DNA from: Zygnema cylindricum | Lineage: Eukaryota > Streptophyta > Zygnematophyceae > Zygnematales > Zygnemataceae | Length of the DNA stretch: 64,000 bases | Reading direction: 5' to 3' | Assembly: GCA_037447655.1 (NCBI GenBank) | Contig: JBBHKE010002744.1 | Location: forward strand, 310,001 to 374,000 | In this document: positions 40,736 to 52,642 of the stretch, piece after piece | How positions within the stretch are numbered: the first letter of the stretch is position 1 | Layout: every line of letters begins with the position of its first letter | Made by a program: the position numbers and the translations under genes | Notes under the pieces: generated by a model | Database searches by the model: none | What the model saw: only the letters and a program-made list of their open reading frames with translations | What the model was told of the DNA's origin: nothing

Positions 40736-43260
40736 AGATCGATTCCTTTACCGAAAAGATATTATAGCCGTAATTTTAGAAAAGGTCTTGACGTTGACTT
40801 CAGTTTTCGTCATTAATTTTGGTATTTTGGTATTTTTACCCAATCCTCTAAGGTCCTTTAGGGTTTTTCTAGGGTTTTCTTAGGGTAAAAAGAGAAGCCG
40901 TAAGAGTTTGTACAAAGGTTAACACATTTTTTTGTCAATAAATCTGGTTGGTTACCGGCACTAGAGTTTTTTTTTTTTTTTGCATAAATTTCTAACCCTA
41001 TAGTTGGAGAAATCGAGCGATGATTTTATTTAGTTAAAAGTGTTTGGAGAGCCACCACAGAGGAATGGAAAGGAAGGAGGAGTTTGAGGAAAGGAGTTTG
41101 TGATGAAAAGGAAATTTTTTGTCTTATTTGGGATTTTTGAACAAGATCTAATTTCATAATTTGTGATGGGTAGACCATCTGGGTACAAAGGTAAAAAAAA
41201 TTGACGATCGTGAAAAAGACTAAAGATAAATATTTTTACGAACTATAAGTGAAGTGTCACAATGAGAAAGTCAAAATGTCATTATGTGAGTGATATTGTG
41301 AGTCGAGGCCTCCAATCTCGACAAGTCTCGACAAAAAGGGATTTTTTTTTTTTTTTGGGGGTAGGAATAACATGTTTTAGTATGTGTTTGGAGAGTATGT
41401 CAGTTTCCTTTTTGTTGTTCCGGACCACAACGATTGGATGAGAAAATTGAATAACTTATGTTATCTTTACAGGTTGGTTGTTTTTAAACATTGTCTGGCA
41501 AAAATGCCTTTTCCTTTTGTGTTTTGTTTTTTTTATTTTTTATTTTTTATTGAAGGGTGTAAATTAGAAGTAGTTATATTTGCAGATGTTTTTGGTATAT
41601 TTGCCTTTGGATGAACAGATATTCTGACCATAGACAGCTTAATGTGCTGGTTTGGTTTGAACCATTGTGTTTGTTTGGTTTAAATCATAGTATATATCTG
41701 GTTTGCATTCTAGTGTTTGTTTGGTTTTAAATAATAGTTTGTTTGGTATACTCAGAGTCACTGTGTCTGTTAGATGTACACTCGGATACGAGGAATATTT
41801 AGTAAGAATGTCTGGCAACGCTGGATACCTCATTTGTTTCTCACATTTGGCATATTCCGCCAGAGTATAGGAGATTTAGGGTTCGCTTTATAAAAATACA
41901 TGAGCTGTGTTGAAATTTGGTTTAGTTTTTCTGCAAACTGGTGACAAGGAGAAGCAACTGTTGAGCATTGAGAGGAAAGTATAACCAGCAAAAAAATGTT
42001 GTTTAGGAGATGCGACTGTCAGGTCGTCAGAGAAAAGTAAAATCCTCGATCTGAGGGCAAATAATACATCAAAAAGAACGAATTGTATGCAAGAGCTTGT
42101 ATAATGCAGACCTTTAAGCCCACGAGAAACTGGGATGCACCATAATTGCTCTGTAAAACTCTTCAGACAAGGAATTGTACATAGTGACATCATCTCCCAA
42201 TATAGCCGTATTGCGTCGGCCATTAGTTGCTTCGAAAAGGCAAATCTCATCAAATCCACATACGATGAGGTTCAATAAGCAACGCTAAACGCAAGCCTCC
42301 GTGGTCTCCTTATAAATTGCTTTCTTACAAGGAGAATGTCAAAGCTAGACTCAAGTCTCAGACATCAAGGAGAGAGGTTGGACAGAACCATAAAAATGAG
42401 TTTTTTTTATGATAATTTTTTCACGCTGATAAATGTTTTTACTCAAACTACGATTCACGCTGTAGACTACAAATTATCGAGGAGAGTTCAGTATTGTCTA
42501 CAGTAAGAAGAATATTAAATACTTAATTAACGATAGTGTAAAGAACGACCTAATTTTTGGGTTGAATTAACAAGTTCGGCTTTCTATTGAACCGACATTG
42601 CATACTTAGGAAATTGTAGTAACAATTTTCATAACATATTCTAGACCAATGTTTGAAAGCATGTTTAAGTATCAAACAAAGAAACTCCATGCAACTTTCC
42701 AAGAAAATTCACATTAAAGCTTTTAAAATTTTCATAAAATTTAACATAAGAGTTGACATACAATAAATTAACTTCCTACAGTACCACGACTTCCATGCCA
42801 GAAACGCTAAAAATCACACTGAGAACGGTAACAAGAACAGAATGTAAGTTTTTAACGGAAAAAGAACGAATAATTTTTTTCTCATGACGGTGTTTACAGG
42901 TTGCAAGAAAGGTAATTTGACATTTATTATGAAGAAAAAATAGACATTATGAAGAAGAAAAAAAAGACATTTTAAAGATGAAAAAAATACACTATGAAGA
43001 ACAAAAAAAACCAAACTTTGTGCACAAGAGAACAATATTGAAGACGGGAACTCCACAATTTTGCTAACATTTAAACCAAAAAAAAAATGCATAGAAATAT
43101 AAAATTTTGGTTAAATTCCATCAAACTAACATCATTCATACAGCGAACTTATTTCCCTCAAATTTTCCAAAAATTACATTGAAAAAAAATGTTGAAAAAA
43201 ACACTGAAAATTGATCAAAATCACAAAAAATCTCTAATGGAACTCTAAAACCCCCTCTAC
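40736..43260. other. Intergenic between convergent genes; minisatellite and a MITE end
   Basis: No gene recognised. A degenerate 28-32 bp repeat near TTTGTTTGGTTTAAATCATA spans about 41645-41765. A single right end of the CACCG family (ACTACGATTCACGCTG followed by TA) ends at 42462; no mate was found. Confidence 0.55.
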
Positions 43261-43289
43261 AAACCACATTTACAATTGAACAAGGAAGC

Positions 43290-43680
43290 TCTTCTCCCTC
43301 TCCCTCTCTCTCTCCCTCTCCCTCCATCTTCCTCTTCCTCTTCCTTTCCCTCTCTCTCTCCCTCTCCCTTTCCCTCTCCCTCTCCCTCCCTCTTCCTCTT
43401 CCTCTTCCTCTCCCTCCCTCTCCTTCTCCCTCCTCTCCCTCTCCCTCTTCCTCTTCCTCGCCCTCGCCCTCCTCCTCCCCCACCCCCTCCCCCTCTCCCC
43501 CTCCCACTCCCCCTCCCCCTCCCCCTCCCCCTCCCCCTCCCCCTCCCCCTCCCCCTCCCCCTCCCCCTCCCCCTCCCCCTCCCCCTCCCCCTCCCCCTCC
43601 CCCTCCCCCTCTTCCCCCCCCTCCCCCTCCCCCTCCCCCTCCCCCTCCCCCTCCCCCTCCCCCTCTTCCCCCCCCTCTCT
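43290..43680. repeat. (CCCCCT)n tract in the VID27 3' flank
   Basis: CT-rich repeats grade into a long, nearly pure run of CCCCCT hexamers (about 43490-43675). On the minus strand, the sense strand of the VID27 gene, this is (AGGGGG)n starting about 35 nt after the stop codon (43714). The open frames through it are simple Pro/Leu or Glu/Gly repeats. Confidence 0.95.
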
Positions 43681-43713
43681 GTCTATTAACATTACTGCTA
43701 CAAAAATTATCTC

Positions 43714-46700
43714 TTACACGTTAAACGAACTGACCAGATCCGGCGTCGCGACGACAAGTGGCGCCGTGGGAGACCGCAATCCCATGAAGTCGTCGTGCAT
43801 GAATCGACTCTCCACTATTTCCGATTCTTTAGGAACGATCTTATAACAGAAACAGGTTTTGAGTCCCTTTGATTGGCTGTAGCACTCGTGATCGGATTGC
43901 TTCACTCTTCGAAAGTTCCACACAACGGAGTATTGTCCCACCGTTGTTACGACATGTCGCTCTTGACGGTCGGACTGGGTTATCTGCAAGGAAACCGTAA
44001 AATTTTAGATAAAGGCTGTCGACAACTGTAGCGGTGTCAGATAAAGTGCATCAGAAAACTACGCAGTCCGTTGCCAATCATGCGCACAGCTCACTGTTTC
44101 TTTCACTCTCTCCCTCTCTCTCTTTTTCTCTCCCTCTCACTCACATCTTCTTTCTTCTCACGGTCTGTCTCCCACTCCTCTCTTTTTCTCTCACACTCTC
44201 ACTCACATCCGTCTCTTCCTCCCACACTCTCCCCCTCCCCCTCCCCCCCCCCCTCCCCCTCGCTCATCTCTCTTTCTCTCTCTCACTCATCTCTCTCTTT
44301 CTCTTTCTCTCTCTCTCACTCATCTCTCTCTTTCTCTTTCTCTCTTTCTCTTTCTCTCTCTCTCTCTCTCACTGCATCTCTCTTTCTCTCACTCGCTCAC
44401 ATCTCTCTACTTCTCTCACTCTCTCTCACTCACATCTCTCTCTTTCACTCACTCTCTCACTCACATCTCCCTCTTTCTCTCTCTTCCTCTCTCCCTCTAT
44501 CACTCACATCTCTCTCTCACTCTCTCTCTCACACGTACTATTCATCCTGCTATTATTGTTTTTACTGTTTTAACTGCTATTACTGCTATTACTATTCTTC
44601 CTGCTAGTATCACTTTTACTGTTTTTACTGCTACTACTGCTATTACTGCTATTACTGTTCTTCCTGCTATTATTGTTTTTACTGTTTTTACTGCCATTAC
44701 TATTCTTCCTGCTATTATTGTTTTACTGTTTTTACTGCTATGTACTTGTATTACTGTTTTTCCTGCTATTGTTGTTTTTACTGTTTTTACTGTTATTATA
44801 ATACTATTCTTCCTGCTATAATTGTTTTACTGTTTTTACTGCTATTACTGCTATTACTGTTCCTCCTGATAAATATGTTCTTGCTGTTATTACTCTATTA
44901 CCACTATTACTATTCTTCCTGCTATTATTGTTTTTACTGTTTTACTGTTTTTACTGCCATTACTACTATTACTATTCTTCCTGCTACTATTGTTTTTACT
45001 GTTTCTACTGCTATTACTGCTATTACTGTTCTTCCTGCTATTTTTGTTCTTGCTGTTACTACTCTATTACCACTTTTACTATTCTTCCTGCTATTATTGT
45101 TTTTACTGTTTTTACTGTTTTTACTGCCATTACTGCCATTACTGCTATTACTATTCTTCCTGCTACTATTGTTTTTACTGTTACTAGTGCTATTACTGTT
45201 CTTCCTGTTTCCTTCCTGAGGTGAGAGGGGGAAAACAGAGTGAATCTCCAAAGTCCACAGTTCTTTTAACACTTTTTCTCCTGCCTCCCCTCCCCCCTCC
45301 CTCCCTCCTTCGTCCCCCTCTCGTCCTCTCCTCCCTCTCCTCCCTCTCCCCCCCCCCTCCCTTCCTCCCCCCCTCCCTCCCTCCCTCCCCTCCCTCAAGC
45401 AACTCACAGAAACAACAAAAAAGATTATTTCTCCTACTAATATTGTTTTTACTCACCCAAGAAAACTGAGCTTGCTGAAAAGTTGCAGTATCCCCTGCCT
45501 CATATGCGTCCACAGGATTCAGTTTCAAGATTCTCGGTGCCGCGATATTGGACCCCATCCTCCCCTCAAATCCCGTTTTTTCCCTCCCATCCTTGTCCTT
45601 AAAAACTGTACTGAGCACCATGATATATTTATTGGTGGTAGCAACAACCCATTTTCCATCGTATGTAACGTCGATGTGAGTAACTGGAGACCCTAATCCT
45701 GGAAATGACGTCTTCGCTTGTCGCATGCTTGTCGTTCCGTAGAGTCGAACTTTTCCATCTTTTGAACCCACAGCAATGGCTCCCGATCCTGTTGTCGCAA
45801 AACATCGGAAATTTGTTCCCTTCGAAAACTGATGACCTTCCGACCAATTGAGTACAGGACTCTCAGCTGAAAATGCGATATTTTGTACCAAACCGTGTCT
45901 ATCTCTCATGTCCCAACGACAAAGCCTGTTGTCATCAAGACCTAAGAAGGTAGACCGAGCAGAATCCAGTTGGGCCGATTTCGTGTCTCCGATAATATCT
46001 CTCATGTTAATAGAAGTCCCATCTTTCTCAAATTGCCAATTGGAGACAATCTTACCCGATTCGATGTCGAGCTGGTGAATGCCACTAGCATGCGCCTCTC
46101 CCTCTTTGGATGGGCTCATTAACATCATCGTTCTTTCTTCTTTCATAAGCAGACCTTTTTTTGGGGTAACAAAAGACGAGCCACCGCCACTGCCTAAGTT
46201 CAACGAATTTGAAAACAGTACAGACAAATCTGTGGCTTCCAGTCCCTGATCTCTGTTGCGGAAAACATCGATTCCAGAACCATGGATGAGATAGCTACTT
46301 TCCCTTGCCCCCATGGCGATGCTCTGTACACCTTTCCCTCTTGGAGTTCCTCGATAAGTTTCCTGTACATTAACTTCTTTTTGTGGTGTCTTATTCCCTT
46401 GCCTCTCAAAACTATCATCCTCCGCATCCCACATCACTTCATCTCCATCCTTTCCTTCTGCCCAGTTTACAAAATCCTTTCCTAAAACTTTAACTTTATT
46501 TGCATCTGTTGCGTCGCATCCGTGTGTATTCTCAAACAAACAGTCGTTGTATTGCGTTTGAAATTCCTCCAGCTCGGATAAGTCATTAAATCGTACAGCC
46601 CACACTCCTTTTGATACAAAATCCACTCTCAGTTGTGGATAATTGAACTTGATACCTAATTCTTCGTCGACTCTCGCTTGTACTTTGTCGCCAACCACAA

Positions 46701-47160
46701 GATACCAATCGCCAACTTGTCCTCCGTCATTCTTGTCCCTTCTTGCCTTCCATGAATTATCACCTTCCTCTTCATCTTCTTCCTCGCTTTCACCTTCGGA
46801 AGTTAACTCCGAAAACTTCCATTTTTGGCGAGAACCGGCAGGAGTCCATTTACCGTTTGGACCTACTCCTCCAGAATGACGATATATGCGAACTGTGTGT
46901 GGAAGTTCTGAATTTCCTGCCAATTTAGGGTTTTTAATGGAAGGAGGAGAAACTGAAGACTTTGGCGGTTTTTTTTCGTTCGAGGAACTTGGTGTCGATG
47001 AAGAAGATTTCGCAGATGTGAAGGAGAGAGGAGATTCTTCATCACTCACTCCAGAAGCATTGAAAAATTGTTCTTGTTCTTCTTCTTGTTCTTCGTATTC
47101 TGTTTTTCCTTCTTCGTCATCGTCGTGTAAAGGAAGATTGTGGCTCTGGTTTGCACCCAT
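43714..47160 (-). CDS. VID27-like protein, two exons, predicted N-myristoylated
   Basis: Member of the VID27 family; the yeast founder was named for vacuolar import and degradation, and its molecular role is unclear. Exon 1 47160-45457 and exon 2 43983-43714 join in phase 0 (QAQFSW + ITQSDRQERHVV), giving 657 aa, close to plant homologues. I chose ATG 47160 over an in-frame upstream ATG because MGANQSHN fits an N-myristoylation signal and begins like plant members. An acidic, Ser-rich N-terminus (about 20-160) is followed by the VID27 core, with GDWYLVVGDKVQARVDEELG, WAVRFNDLSELEEFQTQYND, and a WD-like C-terminal propeller (LDDNRLCRWDMRDRHG, HIDVTYDGKWVVATT, VVWNFRRVK). The single 1.47-kb intron is filled with repeats. 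Confidence 0.93.
44100..44530. repeat. CT-rich tract in the VID27 intron
   Basis: (TCTCTCACTCACATC)n-like and CT microsatellite sequence. It is GA-rich on the sense strand of the host gene. Confidence 0.9.
44540..45215. repeat. Nested TATTACTGC minisatellite in the VID27 intron
   Basis: Tandem 9-bp words (TATTACTGC, TTTTTACTG) are organised into higher-order blocks of about 45-100 bp separated by TATTCTTCCTGCTATTATTG. About 15 blocks are visible. The resulting hydrophobic or Cys/Tyr-rich open frames are artefacts of the repeat. Confidence 0.9.
45275..45403. repeat. CCCTCC-rich tract in the VID27 intron
   Basis: C-rich pyrimidine run, G-rich on the sense strand, close to the VID27 exon 1 donor (45456). 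Confidence 0.9.
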
Positions 47161-47406
47161 TTTCAGAGCCAAGAACGGAAAAGTGACACAGGAGAAATTT
47201 TTATTGTGGAAGAAAGGAATATAGAAACGCTTCAAAGTCTAGATTCTCTTATTTAACGCCAGTCAACAAGAGGGAAAGCAAAACGTGCAGAGAAAGACGA
47301 AAAATGTCAAACGGCGAAGAGTATTTGACAGGAAACTGCAGCGAGCAAGAGAGAAAGAGCCGTTCAGCAACAATTTGAAAATATTTTAGTGCGTATTTTT
47401 GACAGG

Positions 47407-47787
47407 TTTTTAATACGACTCTGAACACTATTAAATTGAGTACCGTATGAAATGCTTGCACGTTTTGTTCATTTAAAGAAAAATTGTATTTTGTACGTTT
47501 TCTCGTGCGAAACAAGGTGAATCGCTTTTAGCCTTTTACGCACGAAATGCTCGCACTGTTTATTCGCACGGTACAGTTTTAACTTTGTAGTACTGTACCC
47601 CATACCGCATCGTCGGGCATATTGGACGAACTGCGATATTAGGTCGAAAAAAGTACAGTAGACTTGCAAGGTTCGCAGGGTTGCAGTCGATTACTGATTA
47701 CCAATCGTGGCGATGTTGCCTCCGCAGGGCGCCTGTAACGGCGAAGGCACTGAATTCGGATAGTCGGATGTGTTCTTTTTCTTTTTT
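47407..47787. repeat. Dispersed repeat, copy 1 of a direct pair
   Basis: About 380 bp, nearly identical to 55342-55715 in the same orientation. It includes AATTGAGTACCGTATGAAAT at one end and GATAGTCGGATGTGTTC at the other. Both copies keep a similar 66-codon minus-strand frame (QVYCTFFDLISQF) but no recognised domain. No TIR, LTR termini or target duplication were identified. Confidence 0.85.
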
Positions 47788-48012
47788 TGCTTTGCCCTTT
47801 TTCTAAAAGGGAAAAGCGTTGTAGTCGCCTTCGTCTCCGGTGACAACGAGAATTGACCGTCGATGTTTTTTGTGTAAGATCTTGAGCCGTTGAGGGTTTT
47901 GAGTTAGGATTGGCGTATTTGGTGACAAAGGAAAGAGACACGTGGTACAATCCTATTTGTTGTATTTCACGTGGTTGTAGTTGTATGATAAAAGTCCAGA
48001 CAAAATCGACGT

Positions 48013-48247
48013 CACGCCAAAATGTCGTGTTATCAATACCGGTTGAGTAACGTGCAGTATCGTACGCTAATTTTTTTTTCGTGCGATTCCGTACATCAAG
48101 CCGATTTGTCGTTTTGTCAATATCCGTACACGCCAAAATGTCGTGTTATCAATACCGGTGAAGTAACGTACAGTATCGAACTTTAAATTTTTGCACGTGC
48201 GATCCCGTCACATCACGCCACGTTGTCAAGTTCTCAATTTCAGTACA
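48013..48247. repeat. Two-copy 119-bp tandem repeat
   Basis: ACGCCAAAATGTCGTGTTAT recurs at about 48013 and 48132, with related downstream sequence ending in AATATCCGTAC/AATTTCAGTAC. It abuts the MITE that starts at 48251. Confidence 0.8.
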
Positions 48248-48250
48248 CTA

Positions 48251-48780
48251 CACCGCCAATCGTTATTAGCGTGTAAGTTTTTTTAGCGTATAAAAATAAT
48301 TACCGTGGTGTACGCTATTTAAGAATTTGAAAATTTTGGAAAAAATCATACATTCTAATTGTTTGGTTATGGTAATTTGGATCTTTGAAAAAAAAAATGT
48401 CGGTCGCAAACATGCCTACACTAATATAGGTATCCGTACAAAATTGACAAATCGTACACAAATCGTACATTCACACGGTCGAAACGCGGCTGTCGGACGA
48501 ATATGTGCGAGCGGGATTTTTTACGACCTGGTTTTTTTTCCTTTTTAGAACGCACATTCTCATGCGTCCACGGTTACTAAAACTAATTTATTGTACTTTT
48601 TAACTTAATAAGGTACATTTATGTACGGTCTGACACTGACCGTACACCACTCTATTTAGGAGACGACGTACTGAAAATAACCCTAAATAGAATAAAGAAA
48701 TAAATAGAATGAACTACACTAATGGAGAATAAAAAAAAAAAAAGCGGGACGGAATTAGCGTACACGACGCTAATAACGAT
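48251..48780. mobile_element. Second copy of the 540-bp CACCG element, damaged right end
   Basis: The left end CACCGCCAATCGTTATTAGC is preceded by TA. The interior shares GTACATTTATGTACGGTCTG with the complement of the copy at 31114-31652. The right terminus stops at GCTAATAACGAT and is then replaced by sequence of the dispersed repeat just before the assembly gap. Confidence 0.8.
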
Positions 48781-48801
48781 AGTCGGATGTGTTCTTTTTC
48801 T

Positions 48802-48811
48802 NNNNNNNNNN
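48802..48811. other. Assembly gap (10 N)
   Basis: Ten N bases. The 24 bp to the left (48778-48801) are identical to 47759-47782 and 55692-55715, so the gap borders repeat sequence. A/T-rich low-complexity sequence follows on the right. Confidence 0.99.
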
Positions 48812-49066
48812 GAAAACCTAAGACCAAGGTCCAAAAAAAAAAACAAAAAAATTAAAAAAAAAAAAAAACAAAAAAAAAAACCTGGAACCAGAATCCAAAA
48901 GTGATAAACATAAAATAAGAAGTGAAAGTAGCTGAAAAAAAAGAAAAGGAGAAGAAAAGAAAAAAGATACAGAAATAATAACAGAAAAAACCGCCAAATG
49001 GAGGAGAAAAGGAAGACAAATAACTAAAATAAAGAATAATAATCACAAATGAGAAAAAAAACCCAC

Positions 49067-50689
49067 TTGTAAAATTCGCATTTTATCGACCCAATTGTAA
49101 AATCCCCCTTCGAAATCTCCGATTATAACACTTTCTGGACCCGTTAAACGTTTTTGTAAATTATTTCGTATGGGAAGAATCGATTCGTAAATTTTTGTCA
49201 CAATTTCCGGATCCGCCAAATTTTCAAAAGCATCTTTTGCAACTTTCCATTTCGTAATTCGCCGAAAATTTTCTTTTTCTTTTTCGTTTCGATAAAGGTT
49301 TCGGGAATTGGAAAGTAATACTTTTCCCACATCGCGGAAAATCCAAATGTCACGAGCGAAAAATCCAACTGCAAAAAAAAACGATTTAATATTTAATCCC
49401 TTTTATTTTTTTTATCTTTCTTTTACTTATTTGATGTTTAGGACGTTTTAGGAGGTTTTACAAAGTTTTGATTAACAATTGGGCAAGAATAAGTTAACAT
49501 TTGATTAAGAGTTGGTTAACATTTGAACAAAAGTTCAAATTTTATTAGAACTTGATCAAGATTTGGTTAAGAGTTGGTTAAGATATGAATAAGAGTTAAG
49601 GTTTAATTGGAATTTGATTAAGATTCGATTAAGATTTGATTCTGATTTGATTAAGATTCTCCCTCCCCCTCCCTCCCTCTCCCACCTGTGTCAAAAGAGG
49701 GTTGCAGAGGTAAGACTCCCTCCACACTAATTCTCCCGTGGGAGGGCCTCATGCCCAAAACTCCACATAGAGAGGCAGGGATACGGACGGAACCAGCCGT
49801 ATCCGACCCCAGTGAGAAGGAGGAGAGGGAGGAGGAGACCTGGGGGGGGTGGAGGGAGAGAGGGAGGGGAGAGGGAGAGGGGAGAGGAAAGAGGGAAGGG
49901 AGGGGGAGAGGAGGGGAGAGGGAGACGGGAGAGGGCGAGGGGAGAAGGAAAGTTGGTGAGGGAGAAGGAGACGGGAGAGGGCGAGGGGAGAAGGAGAGTG
50001 GGTGAGGGAGAGTGGGAGAGGGGAGAGGAGGGGAATGGAAGTGATGGAGGGAGAGAAAGAGATGCGAATTTAAAAGACAGCCGGCAATCCACACAAATTC
50101 ATGTCCGACACTTAGCACGCACAAAAACAAAAAAAAAAAAAAAAAATCATTCGGTTTTGTTTCGGTTTTCAATAATGACAAAACTCGTGTAGAGGGAGAA
50201 AAATGTAAAAAAAAAATAATGAAATCAAACCAAATGGAATCAAAAACACACACAAAAATTAAACATTTTCGCTTTAGATCTAAACATGCCAAAAAAGTAA
50301 ATAACGAGAAAAGTATGACACGGAAAAAAAGAAAAAGGACAAATGAAGGAAAACAATGAAAAGAAAAAGAAAAAAGAAAAAAGAGGACAAAGGAAAGGAA
50401 AAGAACAAAAGAAAAGAAAAGGACAACAAAGAAAGGACAACGAGAAAAAGAAACAAGACGATAAAATAAACTAAAAGATAAAAGAAGCAAAGGACAAAAC
50501 AAGAAAAGGACAAAATAAGAAAAGAACAAATGGGAAAAGGACAAAATAGAACAAGGATAAAATGTGAAAATGACAAAATAGGACAAGGACAAAAGAGTCG
50601 TACGGCCGAGGCGGATCCGGAGGAGGAGCCGCCAGGGATGCGATCAGGGGCCGCCGGGTTCAGGGGGGTGCCGTAGTGGGAGTTCACGC
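49067..50689 (-). CDS. AMI1-type amidase, three internal exons only
   Basis: Amidase-signature enzyme, related to plant AMI1, which hydrolyses amides such as indole-3-acetamide. Exons 50689-50604, 49839-49686 and 49368-49067 join in phase. The first has [20 protein letters not shown], ending in the SSGSA motif with the cis-Ser. The second has [18 protein letters not shown] with the nucleophile Ser, [10 protein letters not shown] and SFDT. The third has [19 protein letters not shown] and an Arg/Lys-rich region ending DKMRILQ. No exon with the catalytic Lys (expected N-terminal KD motif) is visible in 50.7-56.5 kb, and no C-terminal exon between 49,067 and the VID27 start at 47,160. Introns are polypyrimidine on the sense strand. 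Either the rest lies in unassembled sequence or this is a gene fragment. Confidence 0.8.
49650..50060. repeat. Purine-rich intron sequence around amidase exon 2
   Basis: GGGAGAGG-type repeats on the plus strand (CT-rich on the sense strand) flank the second amidase exon on both sides. A similar tract (50695-50730) precedes the first exon. Confidence 0.85.
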
Positions 50690-50779
50690 CTGGGGGGAGA
50701 GAGAGGGAGGGAGGGAGGGAGGGAGATAAAAAGGTAAAAAGGGAGAAAGGAAGAAAGGAGTAGGGGGAGAGAGGAAGAC

Positions 50780-51140
50780 AAATTGAAATCCCAGTAAAAA
50801 AAAAAAAAAAAAAAATTGAAGAAATGAAGAACCGAAAAAAACTCACTTTGGAAAAAAAATGGAAAATGAGGAAATTTTAAAAATCGGAAGAAAAATGGAA
50901 AAAAAAGTCAAAACATATTCGAAGGAAAAGAACGAAGGAGAAAAGGAAGAATTGACACGAAGATGAAGAAAAAAAAGAAAAGGGGAGAGAAAAAAGAAGA
51001 GGCGGTCAAAAAAAAGGAAGAAAAAATAAAACGGGAATAAAAAAAAAAAAAAAAAAAAAAAAGAGGAGGAAGATAGGCAAAGAGGAACGGAGAGGAAAAA
51101 GAAAAATAGTAGAAGAATTAAGAAAGGAAGGGGAAGAAAA
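50780..51140. other. A-rich low-complexity sequence
   Basis: Poly(A) and GAAA/GGAAG-rich stretches on the plus strand where the upstream amidase exon would be expected. No exon was recognised. Confidence 0.6.
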
Positions 51141-51840
51141 GTTTGAATTTCCTGATGCCCAATGGTCGGTACCGACTCAGGCCGCCGTCGGATTTATTTG
51201 TAACCGTGCCTACCGCCCACCGACATTTGAAAACAGACGCACCGTACATCGTTTCTAATACGACAAAAAGTCTCAAAAAACGAAACATACGGCCGGATCA
51301 CGGCCAGAATGCATCGTTTCGAAACCGAAGATAGCGGCGTCGATTCTCGTTTACCGTACCTATGCACCGACATTTGTATGGAAACGACATAATTGTCAAA
51401 AAAGACAAAATATGTTGCCAGACTACGGCCGCCCTATACTGATTGGAAACCGTACGATGTGCAATCGGGTTATATTTGAAAGGGACCCATGTACTTTATA
51501 TTCTTTGCAGAAAGACAAATTATCGCCCAAAAAAAAACCGAAAATGTACATATGTACCTTACATTCTTCCCAAAACGACAAAAATAGCTCCAAACAAAAA
51601 AATATAGCCACACTACAGCACGACCTAAAGTAATCGGACTTGTACGCTGTACGGGCGCCTGATTGCACTTCGTAGAAACCGATTTTGACGAGCCAATGTG
51701 AATCGGTTTCGGCACTGGTACAGCTATGCGTGCGTGTACGACCCTCCGTACTTCTCTGTAGAGACCAACTAATATGGCAACCGTACAAATCAGCTTTTTT
51801 CAAATAAGCTGGAAAAATGAGTGGCTCTTAAACGTAAAGC

Positions 51841-52642
51841 TAAGGGTAACCTTCCATCAGGCGTTCCCAGTAATCGTACGAACACGTTTACTGGGAGTAA
51901 AATTTGTAGCACCCTTCCATCAGGTCGTGCCAGTGAATGAGGTGTTAGATTGCGATTGGTACCACGTAGGACCTTTTGAGCCGCCCAGGAATAATCATCA
52001 TTTCTAAAAGGACAAAATCGCAGCTGCGTATGTGTACGGGCGGACGCCGATTAAAATATCTAGTAACGTCACGCTAATGTACAATCTGAACGTTCTTACG
52101 GTTGTTGTGGTATCAACGGCCACGAAAACCGTTGCAAAATTAAAGTTTGTACAAATGTCCAAGGATGTACCATTTGTACGTAAATCGCTGTATCGCACAT
52201 TTATGAAGGAGACGTCACAGGATGTCCTACAAACAAAGTTTTTTTTGTCGTCGACCATACAACCAAGATTTTTTTGTCGTCGAACAGGCTGGCTTTCATG
52301 TCACACGGTACACTCCAATTGCCACATGTAAGTTTATTACTTCACGTCTGTCGTGGATCGACTCTGACTTTACAAGTGGACCAAAACACGCGTCCAGTAA
52401 TCACAAACTCTCCTCCCGAGGACAGTTGGAGGAGACTAGCTACGTACTGGAAACAAGAAGCGTTTGCGTCGAAAATTGAAAATCGGACGGTGGTAGTTCT
52501 CTCCAAGAAGTCTGGAGAATCTCAACGAATTTTTAGTAAACATCTTTTGAAAAAAAAAAAAAAAAAACAGTACGGCCTAGTACGGAACGGTACTTTCTCC
52601 AGTAAACAACCCCACTTTTCGCCTGATGGAAGGTTACCCTAA
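51841..52642. mobile_element. PIF/Harbinger-like non-autonomous element with TAA duplication
   Basis: The element (51844-52639, 796 bp) has inverted ends GGGTAACCTTCCATCAGGCG on both sides, with a weaker second arm (GTTTACTGGGAG / CTCCAGTAAAC). It is flanked by TAA at 51841-51843 and 52640-52642. A 3-bp TWA target and GGG terminus are typical of PIF/Harbinger. No transposase is visible. A related terminus (TCTGATGGAACGCCACCC) occurs alone near 56175. Confidence 0.85.

Noticed and set aside
43136-43692. Large Glu/Gly/Arg and Pro/Leu open frames
   Set aside because: Pure simple-sequence translations of the CCCCCT tract.
44740-45224. Hydrophobic, membrane-protein-like open frame of 159 codons
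   Set aside because: Translation of the TATTACTGC minisatellite inside the VID27 intron.
49651-50592. 313-codon minus-strand Phe/Ser/Pro frame
   Set aside because: Runs through intron low-complexity sequence; only 49686-49839 within it is a real amidase exon.
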